In this document: positions 35,526-45,083 of the stretch, one piece after another
Position numbering within the stretch: position 1 is the stretch's first letter
Layout: each line of letters begins with the position of its first letter
Assembly (NCBI RefSeq): GCF_001548375.1
Contig: NZ_AP017295.1
Location: 4,436,501 to 4,500,500, forward strand
DNA from: Nostoc sp. NIES-3756
GTDB taxonomy: Bacteria; Cyanobacteriota; Cyanobacteriia; Cyanobacteriales; Nostocaceae
Direction: 5' to 3'
Length of the DNA: 64,000 nucleotides
Notes under the pieces: generated by a model
What the model was told of the DNA's origin: nothing
The model's input: only the letters and a program-made list of their open reading frames with translations
The model's database searches: none
Program-made: the position numbers and the translations under genes

Positions 35526-36167
35526 TTACTTACTATGAGACTTTTCTGGCATCACGACATGATGGGTTTTGCCGTTTTTACCGTTAGTATGTCCGTTGTT
35601 ATTGCGAGGTTGAATTACACCGTAGCCGCCGTGGTTGCGTTCGTAAATAACGTTAATCTCTCCTGTCTCGGCGTTGTGGAACATATAAAAATCATGCCCC
35701 ACTAGTTGCAATTGCTCTAAAGCTTCGGCAACTGTCATTGGAGGCATAGAAAAGTATTTGGTGCGGACGACTTCTTGGGGGAGTTCGGGAGTGCGATCGC
35801 CTATTAAATCTGCAACTACTGGTTCTGGTACAACAACATCAGTAGTTGGTAGGGCTTGAGTTTTCTTATCTATTCGTCTTTCTTTATATTTACGTAATTG
35901 TCGGGAAATCTTGTCTGCTACTAAGTCAATACTTGCGTATAAATTTTCGCTGCTCTCCTCCGCGCGGATTACACTACCATTTGCAAAGATGGTGACTTCC
36001 GCCGCTTGTTTGGGGTTAATTCGGGGATTGCGAGCTACGCTTAAATGGACATCCACTTCGTTAGTGATGTTCTGAAAGTGACTAACTGCCTTTTCAATTT
36101 TTTGATGCACATATTCTCGAATCGCATCGGTAATTTCTATATTTTTGCCGTGGATGACAAGCTTCAT
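35526..36167 (-). CDS. lrtA: Long-form ribosome hibernation factor (HPF / LrtA)
   Basis: 213 residues from the ATG at 36167, preferred because GGGAGAG lies about 8 bases upstream and the family begins [16 protein letters not shown]; a GTG 24 bases upstream is possible. The N-terminal ribosome-binding domain (residues 1-100) is followed by a linker and a C-terminal dimerisation domain with [20 protein letters not shown] and [18 protein letters not shown]. It forms inactive 100S ribosome dimers in stress or darkness. In cyanobacteria the homologue is the light-repressed LrtA. The last 30 residues are rich in Asn, Gly and His. Confidence 0.9.
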   Translation of the reverse strand: MKLVIHGKNIEITDAIREYVHQKIEKAVSHFQNITNEVDVHLSVARNPRINPKQAAEVTIFANGSVIRAEESSENLYASIDLVADKISRQLRKYKERRIDKKTQALPTTDVVVPEPVVADLIGDRTPELPQEVVRTKYFSMPPMTVAEALEQLQLVGHDFYMFHNAETGEINVIYERNHGGYGVIQPRNNNGHTNGKNGKTHHVVMPEKSHSK

Positions 36168-36765
36168 GTAAACTCTCCCGCTCGGTAGCACAATATTTGA
36201 TGTTGTTTATGTATGAAAAGAGATTGCGGTAAGTTCTATTTATTGCACCAACACCATCTTTTGAACTTTTTTTATGTACTGCTAGCTTTTTGTCTTTAAG
36301 CTTTTTACATCCTGCTTGTGATAGTTCTACCTAACTTACGTTGCTCCTAACTGTTCGCTAGACAATTGGATGAGCGCATATCTTTCTCAATTAAGGTAGT
36401 GTGAGCAATAACTGTTTTGACTTTATTCTTCATTAAAACAAACTTTATATAACTGTTAGTAGTTACTTATTGTTTGTTAAAAGTGTTTTTGCTCAACGTC
36501 AAGGGATTACACAAGTTCTGTAGATGCAAATAACTCATTTTAGATTCATCAGCCAGTGTATCTGTTCCTCTGAACTTGGCGTGATGCTTATTGTAGAGAA
36601 TCCCTCCCAACACCTGATGTGGTTATATATTCAAACTAGCACTTTGTATTTCCTATGGCTGGTTCCCTTTATGTTCCTTTAGAATCCTTTGCAAAGCTTG
36701 ACAATTGTAGATTTTCAAGCAGAAAGTTGAAATATATTTAGTTGTTAACTCTGTTGATTTTTGGC
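36168..36765. other. Divergent promoter region of lrtA and lipB
   Basis: 600 bp with no coding signal. A long upstream region is consistent with the long leader known for cyanobacterial lrtA, but no specific element was identified. Confidence 0.45.
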
Positions 36766-37434
36766 ATGATCCGTAGTAAGAAATCCCCGGTAAACAGTTG
36801 TGTGGTATATAACAAAGGATTGATGCCATACATGGAGGCTCACGCATGGCAGCGATCGCTATTGCGCGATCGCATCGATAACCCTAACCTAGATGATGTA
36901 CTCATCCTCTTGGAACACCCTCCGGTCTATACTTTAGGGCAGGGTAGCAGCTTGGACTTTCTCAAATTTGACCCTAACCAAAGTGAGTTTGAGATACACA
37001 GAATCGAACGTGGTGGTGAAGTTACTTACCACTGTCCTGGTCAATTGGTGGGGTATCCGATTTTAAATCTGCATCGCCATTGCAAAGATTTACATTGGTA
37101 TTTACGGCAATTGGAAGAAGTAATAATTCGCGTACTTGCAGTTTACGGGTTAAAAGGCGATCGCACACCACCTCTAACTGGAGTTTGGTTGGAAGGGCGA
37201 AAAGTTGCAGCCATCGGGATTAAAGTTAGCCGTTGGGTTACTATGCACGGCTTCGCTTTAAATGTTTGTCCTGATATGACAGGGTTTGAGCGAATTGTAC
37301 CCTGTGGAATTGCCGATAAGCCTGTAGGTAGTTTAGCCCAATGGATACCAGAAATTACCACTCAAGAAGTACGAGTTCATGTAATCCAAGCCTTTGCAGA
37401 GGTATTTGGAGTAGAAATGGTTGTTAGTCATTAG
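36766..37434 (+). CDS. lipB: Octanoyltransferase LipB
   Basis: 222 residues from the ATG at 36766 (the frame could start at a TTG 24 bases upstream). Family signatures are [19 protein letters not shown] at about residues 82-100, the conserved Lys146 in [14 protein letters not shown] and the acyl-carrying Cys180 in VPCGI. It moves octanoyl groups from acyl carrier protein to lipoate-dependent enzymes in the cytosol. The last codons (Ser-His-stop) are formed by the TTAGTCA heptamer repeat. Confidence 0.93.
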   Translation: MIRSKKSPVNSCVVYNKGLMPYMEAHAWQRSLLRDRIDNPNLDDVLILLEHPPVYTLGQGSSLDFLKFDPNQSEFEIHRIERGGEVTYHCPGQLVGYPILNLHRHCKDLHWYLRQLEEVIIRVLAVYGLKGDRTPPLTGVWLEGRKVAAIGIKVSRWVTMHGFALNVCPDMTGFERIVPCGIADKPVGSLAQWIPEITTQEVRVHVIQAFAEVFGVEMVVSH

Positions 37435-37554
37435 TCATTAGTCATTGGTCATTAGTAAAAATATATTTGCTATGGACTGTTGACTGTTGACTATGGACTA
37501 TGGACTGTTGACTGTTGACTATTGACTATGGACTGTTGACTATTGACTATTGAC
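37424..37554. repeat. Heptamer STRR array overlapping the end of lipB
   Basis: Four TTAGTCA-type units (37424-37451) cover the lipB stop codon. After 19 bases come twelve units of the T[AG]T[TG]GAC type (37471-37554). Confidence 0.9.
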
Positions 37555-37648
37555 TACTACATATTTGAGAATTTTCGGGTTCAGGCTAAAATATAAATGT
37601 TTGCCAGTCTCAAACCCATTGTCTGCATTCGTTAACTCAAATTAGCCT

Positions 37649-37849
37649 GTGAATTATCCGATCAATCCACAGATATACGCGCCAGTATTTACTTCTCTTA
37701 AAGAACGAGACTGGAAAGCTTTAATAGAACTGTTTGACAGAGAAGACTTTGATGAAATCGAAGTGGACATCGACAGCAATTTGCTTTTGATGATACCCGA
37801 ACCTTGTTGGGAAGACGATCCCTTTGATTTCTTGCGTGAGTATCTTTAA
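37649..37849 (+). CDS. Small acidic hypothetical protein
   Basis: 66 residues starting at a GTG, with no clear RBS. The sequence is acidic (FDREDFDEIEVDID, then EPCWEDDPFDF) and well structured in composition, unlike the random frames around it. No family was recognised. Its last four bases overlap the end of the next, convergent gene. Confidence 0.5.
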   Translation: MNYPINPQIYAPVFTSLKERDWKALIELFDREDFDEIEVDIDSNLLLMIPEPCWEDDPFDFLREYL

Positions 37850-38349
37850 CCAATTATGTATTGCTTGAGTTCCACACAAGTGTGACCTGCTTTAACTGTA
37901 ACGCTGTCGTAACCCATACCACCACCAATTAAACGCCATTGAGCGATCGCTATATTGGGATTGTCACATAAATCCAGTAAAAAAGATGTTTCAATATTGT
38001 GGTACTCGCTTTGTGGATAGCCTCCATATCCACATTCAATGGTGATAGTTTCATTATGAATTTCGATCAAGTGGTAAATCCAGATATTTACCTTGTCTGT
38101 GCCTGCTAAATTTGCCCTAAAAAGGTCAGCATTAGATTCATTGACAAATATATGATAGCTGCATAACTTTTGGTGACGGTAGCAATACTTTTCATGAATA
38201 GGCATAGGTGTAAAGAATGGTAGCGATAGTTGAGGAATTAAAGCCTCAAGGTGCGCCACGCTTTCCGATGTAATTTCTATATCACAGTACCAATCAGGGC
38301 CATATCCTGATAACTCAAATTCCCAACACCAATTTCTCTTAACTGACAT
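37846..38349 (-). CDS. Hypothetical protein
   Basis: 167 residues, rich in aromatic residues and cysteines (WCWEFELSGYGPDWYCDIEIT at the start). Not recognised as a known family. It has no signal peptide or membrane segment. It is convergent with the small acidic gene, overlapping by four bases. Confidence 0.6.
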   Translation of the reverse strand: MSVKRNWCWEFELSGYGPDWYCDIEITSESVAHLEALIPQLSLPFFTPMPIHEKYCYRHQKLCSYHIFVNESNADLFRANLAGTDKVNIWIYHLIEIHNETITIECGYGGYPQSEYHNIETSFLLDLCDNPNIAIAQWRLIGGGMGYDSVTVKAGHTCVELKQYIIG

Positions 38350-38474
38350 ATCCCATCAAAAAAGTTAACCATCCCCATTGTTATAACCTGTTACATATTC
38401 AACTAATAACCTTCAACCGTCAGCAGTCAACAGTTAACCTTTAAAGTTAATTGTAATTCCAAGGGATAGATGAA

Positions 38475-40004
38475 ATGACTAAATGGGTTTTTGGGCGTTG
38501 GCTACGCTGGTGTGTGGTGGTTGGCTTAAGTTGTTTGTTACTGACAGCTTGTAATGGTAGCTTAAATCAGGGTAAAACTCTGCGAGTAGCAACAGAACCA
38601 GCCTTTCCACCTTTTGAGTTTACAGAACAGGGTGGTAATTTACAGGGTTTTTCCATTGACTTGATGAATGCGATCGCTCATGCTGCTAGTTTTAAAGTTG
38701 ATTTTCAAAGTATACCTTTTGATGGGATTATTCCGGCTTTACAAAGTAAAACCGTAGATGCGGCGATTAGTTCTATTACTATCACCGCCGAACGCTCAAA
38801 AACAGTAGCTTTTTCCCGTCCCTATTTTAAAGCAGGATTAGCGATCGCCATTCGCTCAGACAACCAAAATATTACAGGTTTTGACAGCCTCAAAAATACA
38901 AAAATCGCCGTTCAAATTGGCACAACTGGCGCAGACAAAGCTAAAAATATTCCTGGGGCGCAAATTCGCTCTTTTGATTCTGCACCTCTAGCTTTGCAAG
39001 AACTAGCCAACGGTAATGTAGATGCAGTTATTAATGATGCGCCTGTAACTTTGTACGCTATTAATACAGGTAATCTACAAGGAATTAAAGTTGTCGAAAA
39101 ATTACTTACAGAAGAATATTATGGTATTGCCACAGCCAAAAATTCACCTAACTTACAACTAATTAACGATGGTTTAAATCGGGTTTTAGCCAATGGTTCT
39201 TATTCGCAAATTTATCAAAAATGGTTTAAAGCAGATCCACCATCTTCATTACCAGCAAAATCACCATACGATACTCAAACTAATTCTAATGAATCTGGCT
39301 CAACTAACTTCATTTTGCCGTTCCTCCCAATTTTATTGCAAGGTGCATTAGTTACCCTACAGCTGACAGTTCTATCTGCGGTATTCGGTTTAATAATTGG
39401 TACTTTAACAGCGCTGCTCCGCCTTTCCCGCTTTCTTCCTGGACGTTGGTTAGCTAGAGCTTATGTAGATTTTTTTCGGGGAACGCCTTTGATAGTACAA
39501 ATTTTCATGATTTATTTTGGCTTACCAGCACTAGCTCAAGAACTCGGCTTTACATTTAACTTTGACCGTTTCGTTGCTGGAGTAATTGCCCTAAGTTTGA
39601 ATATAGCTGCTTACATTGCTGAAACTGTCCGCGCAGGGATTCAATCTATTGAAATAGGACAGACAGAAGCGGCTAAATCACTTGGTTTGAGTCCTTTACT
39701 AACCATGCGTTTGGTGATTTTTCCCCAAGCCTTCCGGCGAATGTTACCACCTTTAGGCAATGAGTTTATTGGTTTGTTAAAAGATACAAGTTTAGTTGCT
39801 GTTATTGGGTTTGAAGAATTATTTCGCAAAGGACAGTTGATTGTTGCACAAAACTATCGCGCCTTTGAAATTTACGCTGCTGTCGCCATAGTTTACTTAT
39901 GTTTGACTCTTTTAGCCTCTCAAGTTTTTAGCCGCTTAGAAGTTTGGATGAATCCCGATAAGAAAATTCAGCAGGTAAAAGTTAAAAATCAAAATCGTAA
40001 TTGA
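38475..40004 (+). CDS. bgtB: Amino-acid ABC transporter, binding protein fused to permease (BgtB-like)
   Basis: 509 residues. A lipoprotein-type signal (LLLTAC, Cys27) precedes an SBP_bac_3 domain (residues about 35-255) with FPPFEFTEQGGNLQGFSIDLMNAI. Then a permease domain begins at about 275 with three or more helices and the inner loop EAAKSLGLSPLLTMRLVIFPQAFRRMLPPLGNEFI, which contacts the ATPase. This fusion matches cyanobacterial BgtB, part of the basic amino-acid/glutamine uptake system with the ATPase BgtA, which is not in this window. RBS AAGGGA is present. Confidence 0.85.
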   Translation: MTKWVFGRWLRWCVVVGLSCLLLTACNGSLNQGKTLRVATEPAFPPFEFTEQGGNLQGFSIDLMNAIAHAASFKVDFQSIPFDGIIPALQSKTVDAAISSITITAERSKTVAFSRPYFKAGLAIAIRSDNQNITGFDSLKNTKIAVQIGTTGADKAKNIPGAQIRSFDSAPLALQELANGNVDAVINDAPVTLYAINTGNLQGIKVVEKLLTEEYYGIATAKNSPNLQLINDGLNRVLANGSYSQIYQKWFKADPPSSLPAKSPYDTQTNSNESGSTNFILPFLPILLQGALVTLQLTVLSAVFGLIIGTLTALLRLSRFLPGRWLARAYVDFFRGTPLIVQIFMIYFGLPALAQELGFTFNFDRFVAGVIALSLNIAAYIAETVRAGIQSIEIGQTEAAKSLGLSPLLTMRLVIFPQAFRRMLPPLGNEFIGLLKDTSLVAVIGFEELFRKGQLIVAQNYRAFEIYAAVAIVYLCLTLLASQVFSRLEVWMNPDKKIQQVKVKNQNRN

Positions 40005-40166
40005 AGAAAAACTCAAAATTTACTATGTATTTTCCATTTACATATATCAACCGATTAGTAGCAGAAATGATAAAAAAAGTAACATTACATTGCGTGATGT
40101 TTGTCTATGTAGCTTAAACAAAAGAGTTAAATTAAGGTTAAGTCAAACATAGGATGAGAAAGCACT

Positions 40167-40442
40167 ATGTCAGTAAAAATTTTACCCGACCTGGGAGATT
40201 TAGCAGAAGGACTGGGAGTCACAGGTATTGTAGGGATAATTATGATACCAGTTTTTTTACCAGTAATAGGTGGTATTGGTAGACCAATAGCCAAAGCAAT
40301 TGTTAAAAGTGGAATTGCTTTTTATGAAAAAAACAAAGGAACTATCGGAGAATTACGAGAAAATTGGGAAGATATTATCGCTGAGGCGAAAGCTGAAGTT
40401 GGTGAAGAAAGGATGAAATCGGCTGAACCTGCGGATAGTTAA
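40167..40442 (+). CDS. Small DUF5132-like membrane-associated protein
   Basis: 91 residues. A hydrophobic stretch at residues 17-38 (VTGIVGIIMIPVFLPVIGGIG) is followed by a helical, acidic C-terminal half. It resembles DUF5132 proteins of unknown function, found widely in cyanobacteria. Upstream AGGATGAG could serve as RBS. Confidence 0.6.
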   Translation: MSVKILPDLGDLAEGLGVTGIVGIIMIPVFLPVIGGIGRPIAKAIVKSGIAFYEKNKGTIGELRENWEDIIAEAKAEVGEERMKSAEPADS

Positions 40443-40492
40443 AATCATCACATAACTATCAACAAAAGATGAGCAACAGGTTAAAAATAGCT

Positions 40493-40813
40493 TTAGTCTG
40501 TTGCTCCCAATCTGAGTCCCAACACACCTGCTAAAATCAAACCGATGCAAATAAAACGTTTCATAGAAGCAGGCTCCCCAAATAAAATTACCCCTAACAA
40601 AGCCGTACCTATTGCCCCTATTCCAGTCCAAACAGCATAAGCTGTACCTATTGGTAGTGTACGTAGCGCTATTGATAAAAAGAAAAAGCTCAATATCATA
40701 CAAACAACTGTAGGAATACCAAAAGCGAGCTTAGTAAAACCTTGTGAATATTTCAGCCCAATTGCCCATGCAATCTCTAATAATCCTGCGATAAATAAAT
40801 ACACCCACGCCAT
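40493..40813 (-). CDS. sugE: Small multidrug resistance-family exporter, SugE/Gdx-like
   Basis: 106 residues with four membrane helices. The order of motifs, AGLLEIAWAIGLKYSQGF with the essential Glu13, then GTAYAVWTGIGAIGTALLGVILFGEPAS, follows E. coli SugE (Gdx), now known as a guanidinium exporter, rather than EmrE. It works as a proton-coupled dual-topology dimer. RBS AGGAGA precedes the start. No guanidine riboswitch was recognised upstream. Confidence 0.88.
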   Translation of the reverse strand: MAWVYLFIAGLLEIAWAIGLKYSQGFTKLAFGIPTVVCMILSFFFLSIALRTLPIGTAYAVWTGIGAIGTALLGVILFGEPASMKRFICIGLILAGVLGLRLGATD

Positions 40814-41270
40814 GTTGTCTTCTCCTATATATTGGAAATTGTAAAAATTGAAAATATTTATTAATAAGTCTAAATTTCAGCGAATAATTACTTTATTAAC
40901 TAAAATGATTGAAATCCTTATAAAATAAGTGGTTTACTTGAGTTTACAACCTAAATCTAATATAAGAGCGATCTATTAAACATTTTGCCTACGTAAATAA
41001 TTTATATAAGCTTTATCAAATCGTTCTTGGATAATAAAATATAGTTTTTCCAGTAGATTTAATTCTATTAAAATCTACCATTTATAAAAATAATGGCTGA
41101 ATAAATATAATGAAATTGATCTAAAATTTCTTATATTTATTCAGCAACAGATAGTGATTTATTTATGCCTAGCGTTTTGCAATTGCATGGAAGACAGGCT
41201 AATAGAGAAGAAAGATTTCACTAACGTACTGCCACCAATAGCGCTATATTTCTGATTAGAGAAGTGATAC
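40814..41270. other. AT-rich intergenic region
   Basis: No gene, terminator or known RNA recognised. Confidence 0.5.
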
Positions 41271-41540
41271 TTATGCTTCTGTAGGTTCTTCTGTAAGCAA
41301 TTGTTCTTGTACTTCGTCTATTGTTTTGTTAAGGTAAACAGCACGTTCATCAACGGCTCTCACCCAGTCAATAGGAAACCAATGATGTTGTCCATCAGCA
41401 GCATTAAATTTTGTCAATTTTAGATACTTATTTCCTTCCACTGCGTCAATATTGCCGATGTGGGTGTCAGATGCTCCTTCTAAGCCACCAGGGCCTTCTG
41501 CATAAACAGGTAAATGTTCTTTAATCTGTGAGATATCCAT
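41271..41540 (-). CDS. DUF2171 protein
   Basis: 89 residues from the ATG at 41540, chosen for the AAGAGG upstream and because family members start at MDISQIKEHLPV. The HIGNIDAVEGNKYLKLTK and HHWFPIDWVRAVDE-VYLNKT pattern is that of DUF2171, a short beta-barrel-like domain related to PRC-barrel proteins and often linked to stress genes. Function is unknown. Confidence 0.8.
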   Translation of the reverse strand: MDISQIKEHLPVYAEGPGGLEGASDTHIGNIDAVEGNKYLKLTKFNAADGQHHWFPIDWVRAVDERAVYLNKTIDEVQEQLLTEEPTEA

Positions 41541-41764
41541 TTGCAGCCTCTTAATTTGAGTCGTAAACAGCATCACCCAAAGCTATCTCAATAGCTTGGG
41601 TTTTGATTATTTACAATACAAATTACGCTACTCTCTGTAGAATGTGCTTCGTGCTACAGATAGATGGAGTTACATTAACAGCATAATCTTAAGTGAGATA
41701 TTCATTTAATTCGTAATTAGTAATTACAAATTAAATGAATTTACTAGTCAACAGTTAACCAGTC

Positions 41765-42874
41765 TTAAGTATTTTTGGGCAATTTAACTGTGAATATACT
41801 ACCTTTACCTACCTCAGAAGTTAGACTAATTGTACCTTCGTGGGCTTCAACGATGCGGCTGGATAAATGCAGCCCTAAGCCACTACCTGAACGTTTATTT
41901 CTGCCTTGACGGAAGCGCTCAAAAATAGTTATTTGGTCTTCTGGCGCAATGCCATAGCCTGTATCTTCAATTTCTATAATGAGCCAATTGGGAGCAGATT
42001 CAAAAAAGCGAATTTCAATGCCGCCATTGTCGGTAAACTTGATGGCGTTTGCTATTAAGTTATATATTACCCGCCGTAGTTCTAAGGCATCACCCATAAC
42101 TACACCAGCTTTGTCTTCTAAATGATTTATATGACTGCTATCTAGTTTAAGGGTTATGCCTTTTTCATCTGTTAAAGTGGTGAGTTCACTCACTACTTCT
42201 TGCGCTATTTCCTTTAAGTTACAGGCTTCATAGTTTAATGTTTTCTTCCCTGCTTCAAAGCGATAAACTTCTAGCAAGGTGTTAACCATTTGCATTAAGT
42301 TCTGGTTGCTGCGAATCATTACAGAAATCGCCTGTTTCATTTCTGGGGAAATTTTGCAAAAGGCTTCTTGTTGGAATAAGTCCAACATCCGATCGGCTGC
42401 AACTAGGGGTGTGCGTAAGTCGTGAGTGAGGCGGGAAACAAAGTCTTCCCTTTGCCGTGCCATTTTGCGTTGTTCGTCTAAACTGTGCTTGAGGCGGAGG
42501 AGCGATCGCACTCTCGCTAGTAGTTCATCTGTATCAAAGGGTTTACGGATGAAATCATCTGCACCTGCATCTAAACCTTCCACTACACTCGATTCGTGAA
42601 AAGCTGTAATTAACAAAATGGGAATATAATTAATTGCTGGGTTATTACGGATGCGTCTTGTCACTTCATAACCATCCATTCCTGGCATCATTACGTCTAA
42701 TAAGATTAAATCTGGTGGAGACTCCTCTACTTTCTGTAGCGCTGAAATGCCATCACTGGCTAAATCAATCTCATAACCTTCACTTTCTAAAATTGTTTGC
42801 ACCAAAATGAGATTGTCTCTCGTATCATCTACAGCCAGAATCCGATCAATTTTAGAGTTTTCCACAACAGACAT
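41765..42874 (-). CDS. Receiver-histidine kinase hybrid
   Basis: 369 residues. An N-terminal receiver (residues about 10-130) has acidic residues in AVDDTRDN, phosphoacceptor Asp in LILLDVMMPGMDG and Lys in FIRKPF. A HisKA follows with LTHDLRTPL, then an HATPase with N box NLIANAIKFT, G1 IEDTGYGIAP and G2 SGSGLGLHLSSRIVEAH. It is a cytosolic kinase driven by its receiver. It lies 22 bp after the next hybrid kinase on the same strand, so both are probably one transcript. Confidence 0.88.
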   Translation of the reverse strand: MSVVENSKIDRILAVDDTRDNLILVQTILESEGYEIDLASDGISALQKVEESPPDLILLDVMMPGMDGYEVTRRIRNNPAINYIPILLITAFHESSVVEGLDAGADDFIRKPFDTDELLARVRSLLRLKHSLDEQRKMARQREDFVSRLTHDLRTPLVAADRMLDLFQQEAFCKISPEMKQAISVMIRSNQNLMQMVNTLLEVYRFEAGKKTLNYEACNLKEIAQEVVSELTTLTDEKGITLKLDSSHINHLEDKAGVVMGDALELRRVIYNLIANAIKFTDNGGIEIRFFESAPNWLIIEIEDTGYGIAPEDQITIFERFRQGRNKRSGSGLGLHLSSRIVEAHEGTISLTSEVGKGSIFTVKLPKNT

Positions 42875-42896
42875 AATAAATTTAATTAATATTTAA

Positions 42897-44231
42897 TTAA
42901 CGTTTGAGATTTTGATATTTGTTTGACGATTGATTGGATTGAGACGGAGATTGATGTAAGCGTTGAGTCGAATTAATCCTTTGTTTATTTTCCCTCTGTA
43001 CAGATGATGTAGGTACAGATGAGTTTGATAATGATATTTGTCTAGGCAATTCGATTGTAAATATTGAACCTACTCCTAATTCACTTTCTAAAAAGATTTT
43101 CCCCTTCATCATTTGCACAAGTGAGTCAATGATGGCTAACCCTAAACCTGTCCCCGGATATTTACGAGTGATGCTTTGATCAACTTGTCGGAAAGCTTCA
43201 AAGATATGTTTAAAATCTTTAGATGCTATGCCAATACCCGTATCTTTGACTGCGATCGCCACTCGATTTCCTGGCAATTCTTCCGCCTCAACCCAAATAC
43301 TACCAGATTCTGTGAACTTAATAGCGTTAGATAATAAATTTATTAAAATTTGTTTAACCCGACTGGGATCATTTACTACTAATGGGTTTTCTAAGTTAAA
43401 GTTTACAAACAAAGATAGCTTTTTTGCCTCTGCTAGAGAACGCATTTCGGCAACGGCAGTATTAATTATTTTTGTTAAATCAACTAACTCTGGTTTTAGT
43501 TCTAATTCTCCCTCTTCCAATCGGGAAAAGTCTAGAACTTCATTGACTAGCATCAATAAATGCTTACCATTATTCAAGATTCTTTCTACCATGTCAGTTT
43601 GCTGACCTGTGAGGCTGCCAAACTTAGGACGTAGTAATATTTGCGAAAAACCAATAATTGCATTCATTGGTGTCCGCAACTCATGAGACATGGTAGCAAG
43701 AAACTGAGATTTCAGCCGTGATGCTTCTAATAATTTTAAATTTTGGATTTGTATCTGTTGCCGTTGTCTCTCTAATTCTTGATTTTTACGGATTAGTTGT
43801 TCGTGGCTTTCTCGTAGCTGTTGGTAGGCGATAGCTGCCTGCATTTCCGCACGATGAAGCCGAATTGCATGACGTAAAATCTGAGCTAAAGTCTCTGCCG
43901 AAACTCTAGATTTAGAGAGATAATCTATTGCACCAGCTTTCATTAACTCCACGGCAACTTGTTCATCGCCTTGAGAAGTTAACACGACTAAAGGAATTTT
44001 AATATTGAATGAATGTAGTGTTTGAATTAAAGTTAAACTGTCTTGGTCTGGTAAACGATAATCGAGAAAAGCACAATCAAAATTATGATTTCTTAAAGCA
44101 GAAATTGCACTATGTCCATCACTTACTTCTGAGAGTTCGATTCGTACCCCAGCTTTATCTAAGGCACGACGTACAGCCATGCGTTCTACTTCATCATCAT
44201 CTATAACCAAAATCTTCAGCGTCTCGTCCAT
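42897..44231 (-). CDS. Receiver-histidine kinase hybrid
   Basis: 444 residues. The receiver (ILVIDDDEVERMAV, phosphoacceptor Asp in CAFLDYRLPD, Lys in DYLSKSRV) is followed by a coiled coil (residues about 125-170). Then come HisKA with MSHELRTPMNAIIGFSQIL and HATPase with NLLSNAIKFTESG, VKDTGIGI and GTGLGLAI. The last 45 residues are Ser/Gln-rich and disordered. It is the first gene of the pair with the downstream kinase. The receiver is of the Rcp-like atypical type. Confidence 0.88.
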   Translation of the reverse strand: MDETLKILVIDDDEVERMAVRRALDKAGVRIELSEVSDGHSAISALRNHNFDCAFLDYRLPDQDSLTLIQTLHSFNIKIPLVVLTSQGDEQVAVELMKAGAIDYLSKSRVSAETLAQILRHAIRLHRAEMQAAIAYQQLRESHEQLIRKNQELERQRQQIQIQNLKLLEASRLKSQFLATMSHELRTPMNAIIGFSQILLRPKFGSLTGQQTDMVERILNNGKHLLMLVNEVLDFSRLEEGELELKPELVDLTKIINTAVAEMRSLAEAKKLSLFVNFNLENPLVVNDPSRVKQILINLLSNAIKFTESGSIWVEAEELPGNRVAIAVKDTGIGIASKDFKHIFEAFRQVDQSITRKYPGTGLGLAIIDSLVQMMKGKIFLESELGVGSIFTIELPRQISLSNSSVPTSSVQRENKQRINSTQRLHQSPSQSNQSSNKYQNLKR

Positions 44232-44414
44232 CGGTTTTTATTTTCGCTGCAAAATGCAGGGTGATTTCCAACATTTCTGGTTTCAAATTATCTAATTAAA
44301 AATTTGAGCTTTTATATAAATTTTAAATTAATGCTTATCTATAATTTAATTGTGCCTAGTTATTAATCTCCAAACTTAAAGAACTTTTATCTTGCCAAAT
44401 TGAGTATTAGCTAA

Positions 44415-44846
44415 TTAAGGAACTTCACATAACATCCAATATTGATTAAGAGCTACCATCATTTCTACAAAATTAGAGAGGGTTACAGGCTTGAGTAGAT
44501 AACCAACAACGTTGAATTTTTCAGTTTCTAGACGGTCTTGGTCTTGGTTTGATGTCGTCATCACAACTACAGGAGTTGGTCGTAATTGTGGGTCAGACTT
44601 TAATTCTTGCTAAAATTCAATACTACCCACTTTGGGCATATTTAAGTTTAGCAGAACTAAGCGACGCTCTTGGAGAAAATTAGGAAATTGGGCATGATTG
44701 CCACGGAGAATGGTCAGCGCCTCTAAACCGTTACTCCCTATATAAATAGGATTAGTAATATTTACTTTTTTGAATGCTCGTTTGACATTCATTACATCAA
44801 CTTCGTCATCCTCCACTAATAGTATGTTAATCATTGTTTTCGACAT
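44415..44846 (-). pseudogene. Response regulator (Rcp1-like) broken by an in-frame TAG
   Basis: The frame from 44846 gives 78 residues of a receiver and stops at a TAG (44610-44612). The same frame then continues with QELKSDPQLRPTPVVVMTTS, the lysine-containing GYLLKPVTL and a normal receiver end, to TAA at 44415-44417. A single base change in a Leu codon (TTG to TAG) would explain the break. The phosphoacceptor is also lost: LLNLNMP replaces the usual LLDLNMP, and the following residues are altered (KVGSIEF). Confidence 0.8.
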
Positions 44847-45083
44847 TTTTTGTATTTAAAATACACTTTTTACTAAATACTTAGATAATCAATGAACGGT
44901 TGTTCATAAATTATTAATTAGTAAACTATAAGTGCTGTCTGCCTTAGCGGACTAAGCTTTTATCAAGTAAAATAAAATACTTAATGAAGCTTCAACCCAA
45001 TTGTAAAATAGCTTCTTTACACAAGTCCTCACCCATAGGTGGGAGTTGAAGGAAATCATTGTGTACCATAAGCTTGAGCCTAT

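Noticed and set aside
37424..37554. CRISPR array
   Set aside because: Units are 7 bp without spacers; this is an STRR array. No other region shows regularly spaced repeats of CRISPR size.
40814..40960. Possible guanidine riboswitch before the SugE/Gdx gene
   Set aside because: The upstream region is AT-rich and shows none of the conserved ykkC, mini-ykkC or ykkC-III sequence features; only a plain RBS is visible.
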